From a virus: a stretch of DNA of 64,000 bases. Shown one piece after another: positions 7,622 through 15,150 of the stretch. Under the pieces are notes generated by a model, which was given only the letters and a program-made list of their open reading frames with translations, searched no databases and was not told where the DNA came from. The DNA lies in the IMG/VR virus record IMGVR_UViG_3300023184_000107, positions 1 through 64,000 of that record. One strand, written 5' to 3'. The stretch's first letter is position 1. Every line of letters starts with the position of its first letter. A program made the translations under genes and the position numbers.

Positions 7622-8806
7622 TTATTGCGGTTCCGGTGTTTTCGGAGCTCCCCCCACACTGGGATCAACCGCTGATCCAGCAATATTAGCTGGTATTCTT
7701 ATATCATCATTTCCTGCTAGTTTATCATAGCGCAGTTCAATTCTAGCCTCGTTAGGAGTAAGAATACCTGCGTTTACTAATTTAGTATGATAATCAGCTA
7801 CATCTATTAAATCTGGTTGCAGTGCTGATACATTAGCAGTAATAGGGGCTATATCGTAACCAAAGAAACGCTCTATTGCTGCAACGTATTTGTTTACAAT
7901 AGGCATTACAGTTTCCAGGTATAGTAATCTGAGATTTGGCGAAATGTTGGCATTGTTACCACCATCCAACAGGATAGGTGGCACACCTAGTGCTTTTAGT
8001 ATTTTAATATCGTGGGTTTTAATGCTCTGATCAAAATCCATTTCTTGAAATGTTGCAGAGCTAATAGGATTAAGTTTTAACCCGCTATCAAGAATCATGG
8101 GACGTTTAGCACCGTTTTTAGGGCTGTATCTGGTAACCCATTGTGCTATTGTTTTATCTTTGGCTACCTGACTTAGTGTGTTGTCTGTAGTTAGTACCAT
8201 TCCGGCAACTGCACCATTTTCAAAGAATTGCTCCTGAAAAGTCTGCATTTTATACAGTATCTTGATATTTCTGTCAGCGCTAGCTAGTCGGCTAGTACCT
8301 CTATATACTGAAGTACTGGACAGGTCTTTAATGTGAATTATTTCTTCTGGCTTGAAATGTACAATGCTATTGTAGGTATACTCTGCTACAAATGTTTTGG
8401 GATCTGTTATGGTTTGTACACTTGCGGCAGGCAGGTGGTATAGAAACACACCATCATAGTACATGAATATATTACCCTCTAGGATAAAGTCAGTAAATAT
8501 ATTACATCTGAATTCGTTAACTGTTTGGTAGGGGTTTGGGCGATAGTTCAGTAAGTTGTATAGACTTTTCTGTCTTACACCTACTACAACTCCCTCTATT
8601 ACTTTATCTTTAATATCATAGTCTAAACTGGCGCAGGCATTAACAATTAAATTAGTACCTCTATTAACTGTCTCTAACTTAATAAATGCATCTTTGTATG
8701 TAGCAAGAGCATCAGTACTGACGTTAGTACCGCTTTGATATCTAATTGTTTCTTGTGCAGGGTTCAGCTTCTGAAAGAGCCCTGTTATTTTATTGTACCA
8801 TGCCAT
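7622..8806 (-). CDS. Portal protein
   Basis: 394 residues from the ATG at 8806, chosen because AGGAAC precedes it and the protein then starts MAWYNKITGLFQKLNP; longer in-frame starts overlap the HNH gene. HK97-type portal features: NRGTNLIVNACASLDYDI, YNLLNYRPNPYQT, FILEGNIFMYY, and QTFQEQFFENGAVAGMVL in the stem region, ending with a Pro-rich tail. It forms the dodecameric DNA channel. It lies directly upstream of the protease-capsid gene, the canonical order. Confidence 0.92.
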   Translation of the reverse strand: MAWYNKITGLFQKLNPAQETIRYQSGTNVSTDALATYKDAFIKLETVNRGTNLIVNACASLDYDIKDKVIEGVVVGVRQKSLYNLLNYRPNPYQTVNEFRCNIFTDFILEGNIFMYYDGVFLYHLPAASVQTITDPKTFVAEYTYNSIVHFKPEEIIHIKDLSSTSVYRGTSRLASADRNIKILYKMQTFQEQFFENGAVAGMVLTTDNTLSQVAKDKTIAQWVTRYSPKNGAKRPMILDSGLKLNPISSATFQEMDFDQSIKTHDIKILKALGVPPILLDGGNNANISPNLRLLYLETVMPIVNKYVAAIERFFGYDIAPITANVSALQPDLIDVADYHTKLVNAGILTPNEARIELRYDKLAGNDDIRIPANIAGSAVDPSVGGAPKTPEPQ

Positions 8807-8813
8807 AGTGTTC

Positions 8814-9233
8814 CTAGTAGAAACGCCCAAAATTACCACGCACACTGGCGGTACCAGTGTGTGTACTTTTAGACTTTTGTATCTCAATCCAGTTATTCTG
8901 CTTTACGGCGCTGGCTAAAGATGGTGCTTTACCATATATGCCATGTAGCTTTATGTGATGGCTACGACATAGTGTGTAAACATCCTTATAAATCTCTTGA
9001 TGGTAATCTGTAATAAAGTCATCTCTAACTGCGAGTATGCCTGCATCAGTGCTAATATCATAGCCCTTACGTAGTGACCAGGCATTCAGTAACAGAGTAA
9101 TAGAGTGAGTATGGTGTAGCTCCAGTTCTTGACTGGTTCCACAGATGTAGCAGCTGTCTTTTTTGTCATATGCTGCCTTGGCACGATCACGCACCCACTT
9201 TACTGGAATACGGTTGTTGGTGTTTGCTGCCAT
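8814..9233 (-). CDS. HNH endonuclease (packaging-associated)
   Basis: 139 residues with zinc-binding CYICG, the LELHHTHS segment and a distal CRSHHIKLHG, together an HNH nuclease. HNH genes next to terminase and portal are common and in HK97-like phages the HNH protein assists terminase at cos or in packaging. It is the first gene of a transcript from the promoter at 9263-9291. A homing nuclease is the alternative. Confidence 0.85.
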   Translation of the reverse strand: MAANTNNRIPVKWVRDRAKAAYDKKDSCYICGTSQELELHHTHSITLLLNAWSLRKGYDISTDAGILAVRDDFITDYHQEIYKDVYTLCRSHHIKLHGIYGKAPSLASAVKQNNWIEIQKSKSTHTGTASVRGNFGRFY

Positions 9234-9262
9234 TTTTATCCAGCTGTATTTTTTACTACTAT

Positions 9263-9291
9263 ATTATATCATGATAGCAGCATGGTGTCAA
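9263..9291 (-). promoter_or_regulatory. Leftward sigma70 promoter for the head operon
   Basis: Minus-strand TTGACA, 17-bp spacer, TATAAT. Flank TTAGTTATTGACA is identical to the promoter at 111-139. It would transcribe HNH, portal and capsid genes. Confidence 0.8.
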
Positions 9292-9325
9292 TAACTAAAT
9301 TTTTGGTGCTGGTTGTAACGCTGTT

Positions 9326-9356
9326 AGCCCACCAGCACAGACGGCGTAGGTGGGCT
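9326..9356 (-). terminator. Hairpin after terL, possible terminator
   Basis: An 8-bp stem AGCCCACC / GGTGGGCT directly after the terL stop. No T-run follows, so it may attenuate, protect the 3' end or be factor-dependent rather than be a classical terminator. Confidence 0.5.
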
Positions 9357-9363
9357 GTAAAAG

Positions 9364-10686
9364 TTATAGTGTGTAGGTGTACAGTGCGTATCTGAGTGCA
9401 TCTGCAATGTGACTGTTGCGGTCATGGTCTGGACGCTCGATGCCGCTAGCTGCATCAGTTTTCCAGCGATAGCCGTTCAGCATTTGCAGTGTATGTGTGC
9501 AGTGTGGAGCGACCCTAAGCCGGCCAGACTCTACAATGGTCTGAACATAGGCAATGCCTTCCAGCACCTGCTTTTTAGCCTTAATAGTGCTAATGTCGTA
9601 GATGTAGGCTAGGTCACTGGCAAACTGAGCAGCTGCACTATCTATAAACACAGTTTCAACTGACCAGCGACTACACAGCTGCTTGAACTGCTCAGCATGC
9701 TCAGCAGTTGTGGCCTGTGACTCCAGGTACTCGTCTACCACATGAAATTGTTGCAGACGTGGATCATAGGCTACGACTACTAGGGCTGTGGGATCTCTGT
9801 AACCTGGATCCATGCCAGCTATATACTCACAGCCGTCTGTGGCCGTAAATTCTGCTATGTAACTGTCCTGCCAGTCCACATAGATCTGACCCTCAAATGT
9901 GGTAAATGACGCCATATACTCCTGAGCGAACTCAGCCTTGCTCATTGAGCGACGAGCTTCTGCTACGTCTGACTCTGTCATTCTGGTATTCTCAGTATAG
10001 TCTGCCTGAATACTTACCCACTCAGGATATTCTGCACTAAAGCCTCTGTCAAAGAATTCTGAGAACCAGTTAGTGCGGCCGCGAGGCGTGCTAATAAATA
10101 TGGCCTTGCTGTTAGGCTTGTCTAGTGTGGGACGTAGTGCTACATTAAATGCATCCTTGCCACCACTGCTGAGTGCAGCCTCGTCAAATATAATTAAGTC
10201 ATAGCTGCGTCCAACTGAGCTGTCCACAGTTGAGATTGATCCCATTCTGATAGTGCTCCCATTAGCCAACTCTATAACCTTGTCTTTAAGATTATCCTTT
10301 TCAACCTCTAGGTCAAAGCTCTTGATCAGCTTGCGCTGTAGTTCAAAACTGATGGCACTTAGGCTGTAGTTGGGTGACATAATCAACACGTTACAGCCAG
10401 GTACTAGTACTACCAGTTGTCCTATCACATTGGCTATGTAGGTTTTGCCCAACCTGCGGCTTAGTGCTGCACATATGAAACGGTAACGGGGGCTGTTGAC
10501 AGCGTTAATCAGTGCAGTTTGGGGTCTGTTAAGCTCGTCCCAAGCAGTTGATCTGGCATAGGTAACTGCATCAACAGCAGGTAACAGCCGAAGGTAAGCT
10601 GCGACTGACAGCTTAATAAACCTAGTACTAGCTGCAAACTCTGTGATTAAGTCACCACTTACATCATCTCTGCTTATATTTAACAT
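9364..10686 (-). CDS. terL: Terminase large subunit
   Basis: 440 residues from ATG 10686. ATPase domain: Walker A-like SRRLGKTYIANVIG near residue 80, Walker B LIIFDEAAL near 165, and an ISTPRG motif near 220. C-terminal RNase H-like nuclease with acidic residues in AGMDPGYRDPTALVV, FIDSAAAQF and the terminal HDRNSHIADALRYAL. It drives DNA packaging through the portal and cuts concatemers. The start overlaps the stop of the upstream TPR/GT gene by 7 bp. Confidence 0.95.
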   Translation of the reverse strand: MLNISRDDVSGDLITEFAASTRFIKLSVAAYLRLLPAVDAVTYARSTAWDELNRPQTALINAVNSPRYRFICAALSRRLGKTYIANVIGQLVVLVPGCNVLIMSPNYSLSAISFELQRKLIKSFDLEVEKDNLKDKVIELANGSTIRMGSISTVDSSVGRSYDLIIFDEAALSSGGKDAFNVALRPTLDKPNSKAIFISTPRGRTNWFSEFFDRGFSAEYPEWVSIQADYTENTRMTESDVAEARRSMSKAEFAQEYMASFTTFEGQIYVDWQDSYIAEFTATDGCEYIAGMDPGYRDPTALVVVAYDPRLQQFHVVDEYLESQATTAEHAEQFKQLCSRWSVETVFIDSAAAQFASDLAYIYDISTIKAKKQVLEGIAYVQTIVESGRLRVAPHCTHTLQMLNGYRWKTDAASGIERPDHDRNSHIADALRYALYTYTL

Positions 10687-11816
10687 AGCGCTAGTAACCG
10701 TTCTGCATTTGCCAGTGTGGTGTCCCAGTCGTTGTAGTTGTCTACAACGTATACTGAACTGTACCAGGGGTTCTGTACGCCTGGCAGCCCCCATCTGAAG
10801 TCTGTGTCACGACTAGGCTGCATCATGATACAGGGCTTGCCTAGTGTGCCAGCTAGGTGCACAATTGAGGTGTCTACTGAGATTACAACATCTAGGCCTA
10901 ACACATAGTCGATGGTTTGCTGCCAACTGGTACTAGCCAGTGGTGTTATGGTGCTGTGTTTAGCATCTGCAGGATTTAGACCCCATAATGTTCCATAAGT
11001 AGCAAATCTAGCAAAGTTGTAGATGGCAATACTTCGGTTATAGTCGTTGGCATGGGTTGGGCTACCTGAGGCCACCACTCCAATGTGCCTGCCAGTACCA
11101 AAACGGTGTGGTGTGCCTGACAGGTAGTTAGCTACTGGTATAACTCCAAATATTCCAGGAAGACTACATAGTGGTATGCTTACAGATCCAGATACTGTTT
11201 CTGAGCAAGTATAGCCTGGAAATAAGCAGTTAAGGCTGGCATGACAATTTATGATAACGTCACTAAAATACGGCTTGAGTAATGCTAAGTATCTAGCAAA
11301 CTGTATCTTGTCGCCGATGCCCTGCTCAGTGAGTACACAAATTGAGGTACCCTTACTGACACCATCCCATCTGGGTATTGACGTGTCAATTACAACTGAG
11401 CCTGGGCCTCTATTAAATCTGTACTCATACATAGGCCAGCCTGCGACACTATTTGAGGCCTTGAGTTCACAATTGCCTAAATTCCAGATGCACTCAGTGT
11501 AAAGTGGGTCTAGGGTTAGTGCTGCACGATAAAAGCGTTCTGCGTCAGTTAAGTTATTGCGGCTGTATTCCAGTAGTCCAATGTTATTGAGTGCGCTAGG
11601 GTAACTGCCAAAACGTCCATCGCTAAACGGCGTGTTGCTGTTAGCAGCTAGTAGGTATGCGTCAAGTGCATCATCATCAAGATTCAGATACCTGTAGCAG
11701 TTGCCTAGGTTTAGGTAGCACTCCTTGAACTGGTGGGTACGTAGTTGACGACGAAAAACTGCTGCAGCCTTGGCATAACGGCCTGACTCTAATAAGCGTG
11801 TACCACGATTATACAT
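10680..11816 (-). CDS. TPR - glycosyltransferase 9-like protein
   Basis: 378 residues. The first 130 hold about three TPR-like repeats (AVFRRQLRTHQFKECYLNLG, ALNNIGLLEYSRNN, RAALTLDPLYTECIWNLGNC). The rest resembles heptosyltransferase-type GT-B proteins: TEQGIGDKIQFARYLALLKP, then GVVASGSPTHANDYNRSI and VISVDTSIVHLAGTLGKP. This TPR-GT9 architecture occurs in bacterial surface-glycan loci. Its location between terS and terL, overlapping both, is unusual. Substrate unknown; it may glycosylate virion proteins or alter host surface sugars. Confidence 0.75.
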   Translation of the reverse strand: MYNRGTRLLESGRYAKAAAVFRRQLRTHQFKECYLNLGNCYRYLNLDDDALDAYLLAANSNTPFSDGRFGSYPSALNNIGLLEYSRNNLTDAERFYRAALTLDPLYTECIWNLGNCELKASNSVAGWPMYEYRFNRGPGSVVIDTSIPRWDGVSKGTSICVLTEQGIGDKIQFARYLALLKPYFSDVIINCHASLNCLFPGYTCSETVSGSVSIPLCSLPGIFGVIPVANYLSGTPHRFGTGRHIGVVASGSPTHANDYNRSIAIYNFARFATYGTLWGLNPADAKHSTITPLASTSWQQTIDYVLGLDVVISVDTSIVHLAGTLGKPCIMMQPSRDTDFRWGLPGVQNPWYSSVYVVDNYNDWDTTLANAERLLALC

Positions 11817-12297
11817 TAATGGTGTCCTGAACGGGTGCGGTCATAAGTTTACTGATTAACTCTGAGTACTTGCTGCCACCTGACTCATTGATCTGAATAT
11901 TGGTCTGTGTTTTGATGTTGCTGGCGCGTAGGCTTTCCAGCTTGATCTCACGATCCATGTGCTCCATAAGCATACGATGCTTGAGTGCTAGTAGCTCTGT
12001 GATATCTTTATTGCTGCCAGTTTCTGCCTCATCCATGTCCTGCAATTTGCGGCGGATAATGCCGTCGAGTAAATCACCCATCCTGAAACGGTTGTTGAAT
12101 CCCAGGCTGTAGAACACCTGGTCAATGTACTGCTTGACTTCCCGGCGCGCTAGTGTGTCTGTGATGACGTGCACACTCACGTTTAGACTGTCAGCCACAG
12201 CTGCAAGGTCTGGATTTTCTAGATAGGTGTTGGCAATTAGTAAGGCTTCAGGACTTATGTTAAGTGCTTCAGCTGGGGTAACAGTGGGTAGTGACAT
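11809..12297 (-). CDS. terS: Terminase small subunit
   Basis: 162 residues from ATG 12297 (MSLPTVTPAEALNIS). The N-terminal helix-turn-helix (LENPDLAAVADSLNVSVHVITDTL) and following VKQYIDQVFY are typical of small terminases that recognise the packaging site. A long helical middle (residues 75-125) fits the oligomerisation core. It is the first gene of the packaging operon. A longer upstream start exists but would extend into the promoter region. Confidence 0.75.
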   Translation of the reverse strand: MSLPTVTPAEALNISPEALLIANTYLENPDLAAVADSLNVSVHVITDTLARREVKQYIDQVFYSLGFNNRFRMGDLLDGIIRRKLQDMDEAETGSNKDITELLALKHRMLMEHMDREIKLESLRASNIKTQTNIQINESGGSKYSELISKLMTAPVQDTINV

Positions 12298-12399
12298 AGT
12301 GGAGTGGGTAGTTTTGATAATTATAACTGGTTTAAGCAAGCATGTCAACTCCAAAATTTCGTGAGTTTGGCACCCAAAGTTTTGCAGGGGTTTTTTAAA

Positions 12400-12510
12400 T
12401 ATGGCCGTGTGGGAGGGCGGGACTGCTATCATTATAATAGCAGTCTGCGAACCGCCCTATGCTATTATAATAGTATAAACTGTATAAACTGTTTATACGG
12501 TTTATATGCA
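12400..12510. promoter_or_regulatory. Divergent regulatory region with nested palindromes
   Basis: Lies between the leftward packaging operon and the rightward small genes. It contains a nested stem (GGGCGG ... CCGCCC outside, GACTGCTAT ... ATAGCAGTC inside), TATAAT boxes on both strands (around 12439 and 12464), and a perfect 17-bp palindrome GTATAAACTGTTTATAC at 12482-12498 with an adjoining direct copy of GTATAAACT. This looks like an operator controlling divergent transcription. Confidence 0.55.
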
Positions 12511-12637
12511 CTAGCATACAAAAATCAAAAAGTCAACAAAAAAATTTAAATTTATTTTAATTTTTTTTTTGTGTTTTCTGTAAGAATGCCTTGTAAACCC
12601 CTATAATACGTTAACGCAACAAAATCGGTAACTCAAA

Positions 12638-12991
12638 ATGAAACGCACTCCCCTTGAATTGTTTTTCGCTAAGTCACTCAAAATGGCACGCTCACGCAAC
12701 AAGATGAAGGGTATGGCTAACGACGACAATGTAACTGTGGCCTATCTTGTAGGCTTGTTTCATGGGCAAAATGGGCTTTGCGTGCATACTGGTGAAACCA
12801 TGACAATTGAACGGGGTTTAATTGATGGTGCAGTTTGTCCTGACTTATGCACTATGGACAGAATCGACAATCGTATGGGATATGATGTTGGGAATATCAT
12901 GCTTTGCTGCGATGGTATCAATCGTATGCGAGGTGACTTATCCCTGAAAAAATTTCGGGCATTGTGCAAGAGAATCGGTCTTGCAGATTGA
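12638..12991 (+). CDS. HNH-like nuclease
   Basis: 117 residues. Motifs QNGLCVHTGE, TMDRIDNRMGYDVGNIMLCC and NRMRGDLSL follow the phage HNH-like pattern in which cysteines and the DRID/GN segments shape the metal-binding site. It is the first rightward gene, about 40 bp after a TATAAT at 12602. Function may be homing or packaging-related cleavage; not determined. Confidence 0.7.
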   Translation: MKRTPLELFFAKSLKMARSRNKMKGMANDDNVTVAYLVGLFHGQNGLCVHTGETMTIERGLIDGAVCPDLCTMDRIDNRMGYDVGNIMLCCDGINRMRGDLSLKKFRALCKRIGLAD

Positions 12992-13015
12992 TTATATACT
13001 ACAGAAACATATAAT

Positions 13016-13132
13016 ATGAAAACATATACTAACAAACAAATCACAGAATTTGCAAAATTCTGCACTCGGCACGATATTACTTTCAGTAATATCACAGAAT
13101 ATAATGCTGCAATAGCACAATACTATATATAA
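13016..13132 (+). CDS. 38-residue micro-protein, paralogue of the ORF at 13534
   Basis: MKTYTNKQITEFAKFCTRHD begins a basic helical peptide ending YNAAIAQYYI. It aligns along its whole length with the 41-residue product at 13534-13659 (shared pattern: F.KF...F..RH......A.EY.AAIAQY). Conservation between the two copies supports both as genes. No function recognised. It ends just before the DnaA-box array. Confidence 0.55.
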   Translation: MKTYTNKQITEFAKFCTRHDITFSNITEYNAAIAQYYI

Positions 13133-13151
13133 TTGTATACTATACATAACC

Positions 13152-13305
13152 TGTGGATAACCTGTGGATATGTATAACCTGTGAATAACCTGTGGATAAC
13201 CTGTGGATATGTATAACCTGTGGATAACCTGTGGATAACCTGTGGATAACCTGTGGATATGTATAACCTGTGGATAACCTGTGGATATGTATAACCTGTG
13301 GATAT
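13152..13305 (-). repeat. Array of 12 DnaA boxes
   Basis: Twelve 9-mers in the same orientation (minus-strand reading): six TTATCCACA, one TTATTCACA and five ATATCCACA, starting at 13152, 13163, 13180, 13191, 13202, 13219, 13230, 13241, 13252, 13269, 13280 and 13297. Spacing is either 11 or 17 bp, and each box is followed by GG. TTATCCACA is the high-affinity bacterial DnaA box. A replication origin or a DnaA-titrating site is likely. Confidence 0.85.
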
Positions 13306-13361
13306 AGTATAGTAACTAATCTAAATTTTGCGCCAGTACCGGCGCCAGTATGCCTGCTATT

Positions 13362-13396
13362 GGTCGCGTCAAGCGACCGCTATGCTAATCATAGCG
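13362..13396. repeat. REP-like double palindrome, copy 1
   Basis: GGTCGC/GCGACC palindrome followed directly by a second hairpin CGCTATG/CATAGCG. First of eight related elements between 13.36 and 18.12 kb. Confidence 0.75.
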
Positions 13397-13400
13397 GGGC

Positions 13401-13484
13401 GCGCCAAAATTATATCACACTATAGCGCACTCTGCAACAAAAATAGTTTTATTTATTTTTGAGATTTGCAACAATACCACACTT
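13401..13484 (+). repeat. 84-bp direct repeat, copy 1 (upstream regulatory module)
   Basis: Begins GCGCCAAAATTATA and ends TACCACACTT; nearly identical to 15067-15150. Each copy sits 15-20 bp before a TATAAT and the start of a small gene, so the repeat seems to be a mobile or duplicated promoter module. Confidence 0.75.
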
Positions 13485-13501
13485 CCTGGTGCAATCTGGT
13501 A

Positions 13502-13507
13502 TATAAT
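13502..13507 (+). promoter_or_regulatory. -10 element of the 13534 gene promoter
   Basis: TATAAT 26 bp before the ATG, preceded by the 84-bp repeat that ends with the conserved block TTTGCAACAATACCACACTT. The -35 is not obvious. Confidence 0.5.
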
Positions 13508-13533
13508 GGACACTTAGCAACAAGGGGCAAAAA

Positions 13534-13659
13534 ATGCGAACACAATTCACGGCCAAGGAAGTTACAAAATTTCAGAGCTTTGCAAAGCGTCATGGTATGC
13601 GCTTTGCAACAATGGCAGAATATTTAGCAGCAATTGCACAATATTTCAAAAAAACCTGA
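13534..13659 (+). CDS. 41-residue micro-protein, paralogue of 13016
   Basis: Starts MRTQFTAKEVTKFQSFAKRH and ends LAAIAQYFKKT. Basic and probably a helical pair. It has its own promoter region (84-bp repeat, TATAAT) and an AAGGGGC purine stretch before the ATG. Whole-length similarity to the micro-protein at 13016 is visible. Function unknown. Confidence 0.6.
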   Translation: MRTQFTAKEVTKFQSFAKRHGMRFATMAEYLAAIAQYFKKT

Positions 13660-13783
13660 TATAATCACTGTATAGCAACAAGGGGTTAAAAATGTTTCTC
13701 ATGCGGTACTGCTAACGCATATATTCTAGCGGCGGTAAACGGGTAACGATAAACCCATTTTTTGGTAAATTTAGGAAAAAATC

Positions 13784-14110
13784 ATGTCTGAAAAAATTGT
13801 GAATTATACGCCTGAGCAAACTCTGGCTATGGTGGCTGACTATGTGTCGGGTGTTTCGGTAGAAACCCTTGCTCAAAATCTAGGCAAGTCTGTTCGTTCT
13901 GTTGTAGCTAAACTGAGCCGTGAAAAGGTTTATGTCGCTAAGGTTTATGTGTCAAAAACTGGTGAAAAGCCTGTGCGTAAGGATGCTCATGCTGACGCTA
14001 TCGGCGCTGTGCTGAAGCTGACTGAGGCAGAAACCGAAAGCCTGACCAAAGCCAATAAAACGGCTTTAGAGAAAATTTTTACTGCACTGGCTAACAGTCG
14101 GCCTGTTTAG
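13784..14110 (+). CDS. Small DNA-binding protein of the phage D5-like HTH family
   Basis: 108 residues. Residues 8-45 form a helix-turn-helix: YTPEQTLAMVADYVSG then SVETLAQNLGKSVRSVVAKL, followed by a basic YVAKVYVSKTGEKPVRKD linker and a C-terminal helix. Almost identical to the product at 16709 and related to proteins at 18992, 40479 and 45464. Ribosome-binding site TTAGGA. Probably a DNA-binding regulator or coating protein; role inferred from the motif only. Confidence 0.75.
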   Translation: MSEKIVNYTPEQTLAMVADYVSGVSVETLAQNLGKSVRSVVAKLSREKVYVAKVYVSKTGEKPVRKDAHADAIGAVLKLTEAETESLTKANKTALEKIFTALANSRPV

Positions 14111-14136
14111 TAAGCAATAGGGGTTTACCCCTATTG

Positions 14137-14165
14137 ACAGCGGCCAGGTTTGGCCGCTGTTTTTT
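14137..14165 (+). terminator. Terminator after 13784 gene
   Basis: ACAGCGGCC / GGCCGCTGT stem followed by TTTTT. A second hairpin AATAGGGG / CCCCTATT lies just before it at 14115-14134. Confidence 0.9.
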
Positions 14166-14179
14166 GCCGACCAAAAACT

Positions 14180-14213
14180 GGTCGCTTCAAGCGACCGCTA
14201 TCTTTTCGATAGC
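14180..14213. repeat. REP-like double palindrome, copy 2
   Basis: GGTCGCTTCAAGCGACC (17-bp odd palindrome) plus GCTATC/GATAGC hairpin. Confidence 0.8.
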
Positions 14214-14301
14214 AGCACTGGCTAGCTATTATAGCACACTGTTCTGCAAACAGCAACAAAAATATTTTTTGCTGTTTGCAAAAATACCACACTTTACCCT
14301 G

Positions 14302-14307
14302 TATAAT
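14302..14307 (+). promoter_or_regulatory. -10 element; predicted leaderless start
   Basis: TATAAT only six bases before the ATG at 14314, which places the expected transcription start on or beside the A of the start codon. Upstream is the shared block TTTGCAAAAATACCACACTT. Confidence 0.6.
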
Positions 14308-14313
14308 TTACCT

Positions 14314-14664
14314 ATGGACAAAAAAGCACTTCAAAAATATGCCGAGAATTTATGGCTAGAATACTGCCTGATTTTCCCTAAACTGGTAAAATATGATTGT
14401 CCTGATATTATACTAAATAACAGATTCACCAAAACAGCAGGCTGTAGTTATCAGGAATTAAATGTGGTGCATATTGCAGCAAAATTTATGCCCAAGCATA
14501 AATCAGCTATGCTATCAGTTATATTACCGCATGAATTAGCGCATCAAATAGACTTTAATCTATATGGTGCATCCGAGAAAAAATGCGGGCATGGCAAATC
14601 ATGGTGTAAAGTTATGGTAAAAATAGGTTTACCCGCTACACGTTATCACTCATTAGAAATTTAA
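14314..14664 (+). CDS. SprT-like zinc metalloprotease
   Basis: 116 residues. The zinc motif HELAHQID near residue 70 and the following CGHGKSWCKVM match the SprT/Spartan-type fold in which a third His comes after the HExxH helix. SprT-like proteases act on DNA-bound proteins in eukaryotes; the bacterial and phage roles are not settled. Start ATG 14314 is chosen over a longer ORF because a -10 box lies just in front of it (leaderless). The next gene begins right after its stop. Confidence 0.75.
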   Translation: MDKKALQKYAENLWLEYCLIFPKLVKYDCPDIILNNRFTKTAGCSYQELNVVHIAAKFMPKHKSAMLSVILPHELAHQIDFNLYGASEKKCGHGKSWCKVMVKIGLPATRYHSLEI

Positions 14665-14886
14665 ATGATTAAATATATAGCATGGTTTGGCACTGTGGTT
14701 TCTATTATTGGTGCTTTTTGTGTGGCTTCGCAGATAATACTATCTGGCTATATACTATTCTCGCTGGGTTCAATATCCTGGCTAATTGTAGGGTTTTCAA
14801 AACGGGATAACGCTCTCTGCGTTTTGAATGGCACTTTTTTTCTTGCTAACTTACTGGGATTATATAATGCTGTTTCAACTATTTAA
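14665..14886 (+). CDS. Small membrane protein (2 TM segments)
   Basis: 73 residues with hydrophobic segments at about 3-40 (IAWFGTVVSIIGAFCVASQI, YILFSLGSISWLIVG) and 52-70 (LNGTFFLANLLGLYNAV). The short GTVVSIIGA/LNGTFFLANLLGLY pattern is reminiscent of PQ-loop or PnuC-like small transporters but is not enough to assign one. Starts directly at the stop of the SprT-like gene, so translation is coupled. Confidence 0.6.
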   Translation: MIKYIAWFGTVVSIIGAFCVASQIILSGYILFSLGSISWLIVGFSKRDNALCVLNGTFFLANLLGLYNAVSTI

Positions 14887-14989
14887 ATTTATATTCTACG
14901 TGCCACTGGTTGCAGCCGTGGCTGTATCTACCTATATATTAGAAATAATATTAAAATCCCTGATAGGCATAATTGATATATTGGAATAA
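14867..14989 (+). CDS. 40-residue membrane peptide
   Basis: MLFQLFKFIFYVPLVAAVAV opens a single transmembrane helix, followed by a short amphipathic tail. Overlaps the 3' end of the previous gene by 20 bp. Function unknown; weak evidence beyond operon position and composition. Confidence 0.4.
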   Translation: MLFQLFKFIFYVPLVAAVAVSTYILEIILKSLIGIIDILE

Positions 14990-15031
14990 GGGTTTACCCT
15001 TACTACAGCCAGGCTGTGGTAAGAAAACCAC

Positions 15032-15066
15032 GGTCGCTTGAGGCGACCGCTATCAAAAAGATAGCG
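15032..15066. repeat. REP-like double palindrome, copy 3
   Basis: GGTCGCTTGAGGCGACC followed by CGCTATC/GATAGCG. Confidence 0.8.
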
Positions 15067-15150
15067 GCGCCAAAATTATAGCACACTATAGCGCACTCTG
15101 CAACAAAAATAGTTTTATTTATTTTAGACATTTGTAAAAATACCACACTT
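15067..15150 (+). repeat. 84-bp direct repeat, copy 2
   Basis: Second copy of the module at 13401-13484, again between a REP-like element and a TATAAT (15159-15164) that precedes a gene. A shorter third copy (about 23 bp) is at 16523-16545. Confidence 0.75.

Noticed and set aside
13152-13305. CRISPR array
   Set aside because: Repeat units are 11 or 17 bp without unique spacers, and each contains a DnaA box; no cas genes nearby.
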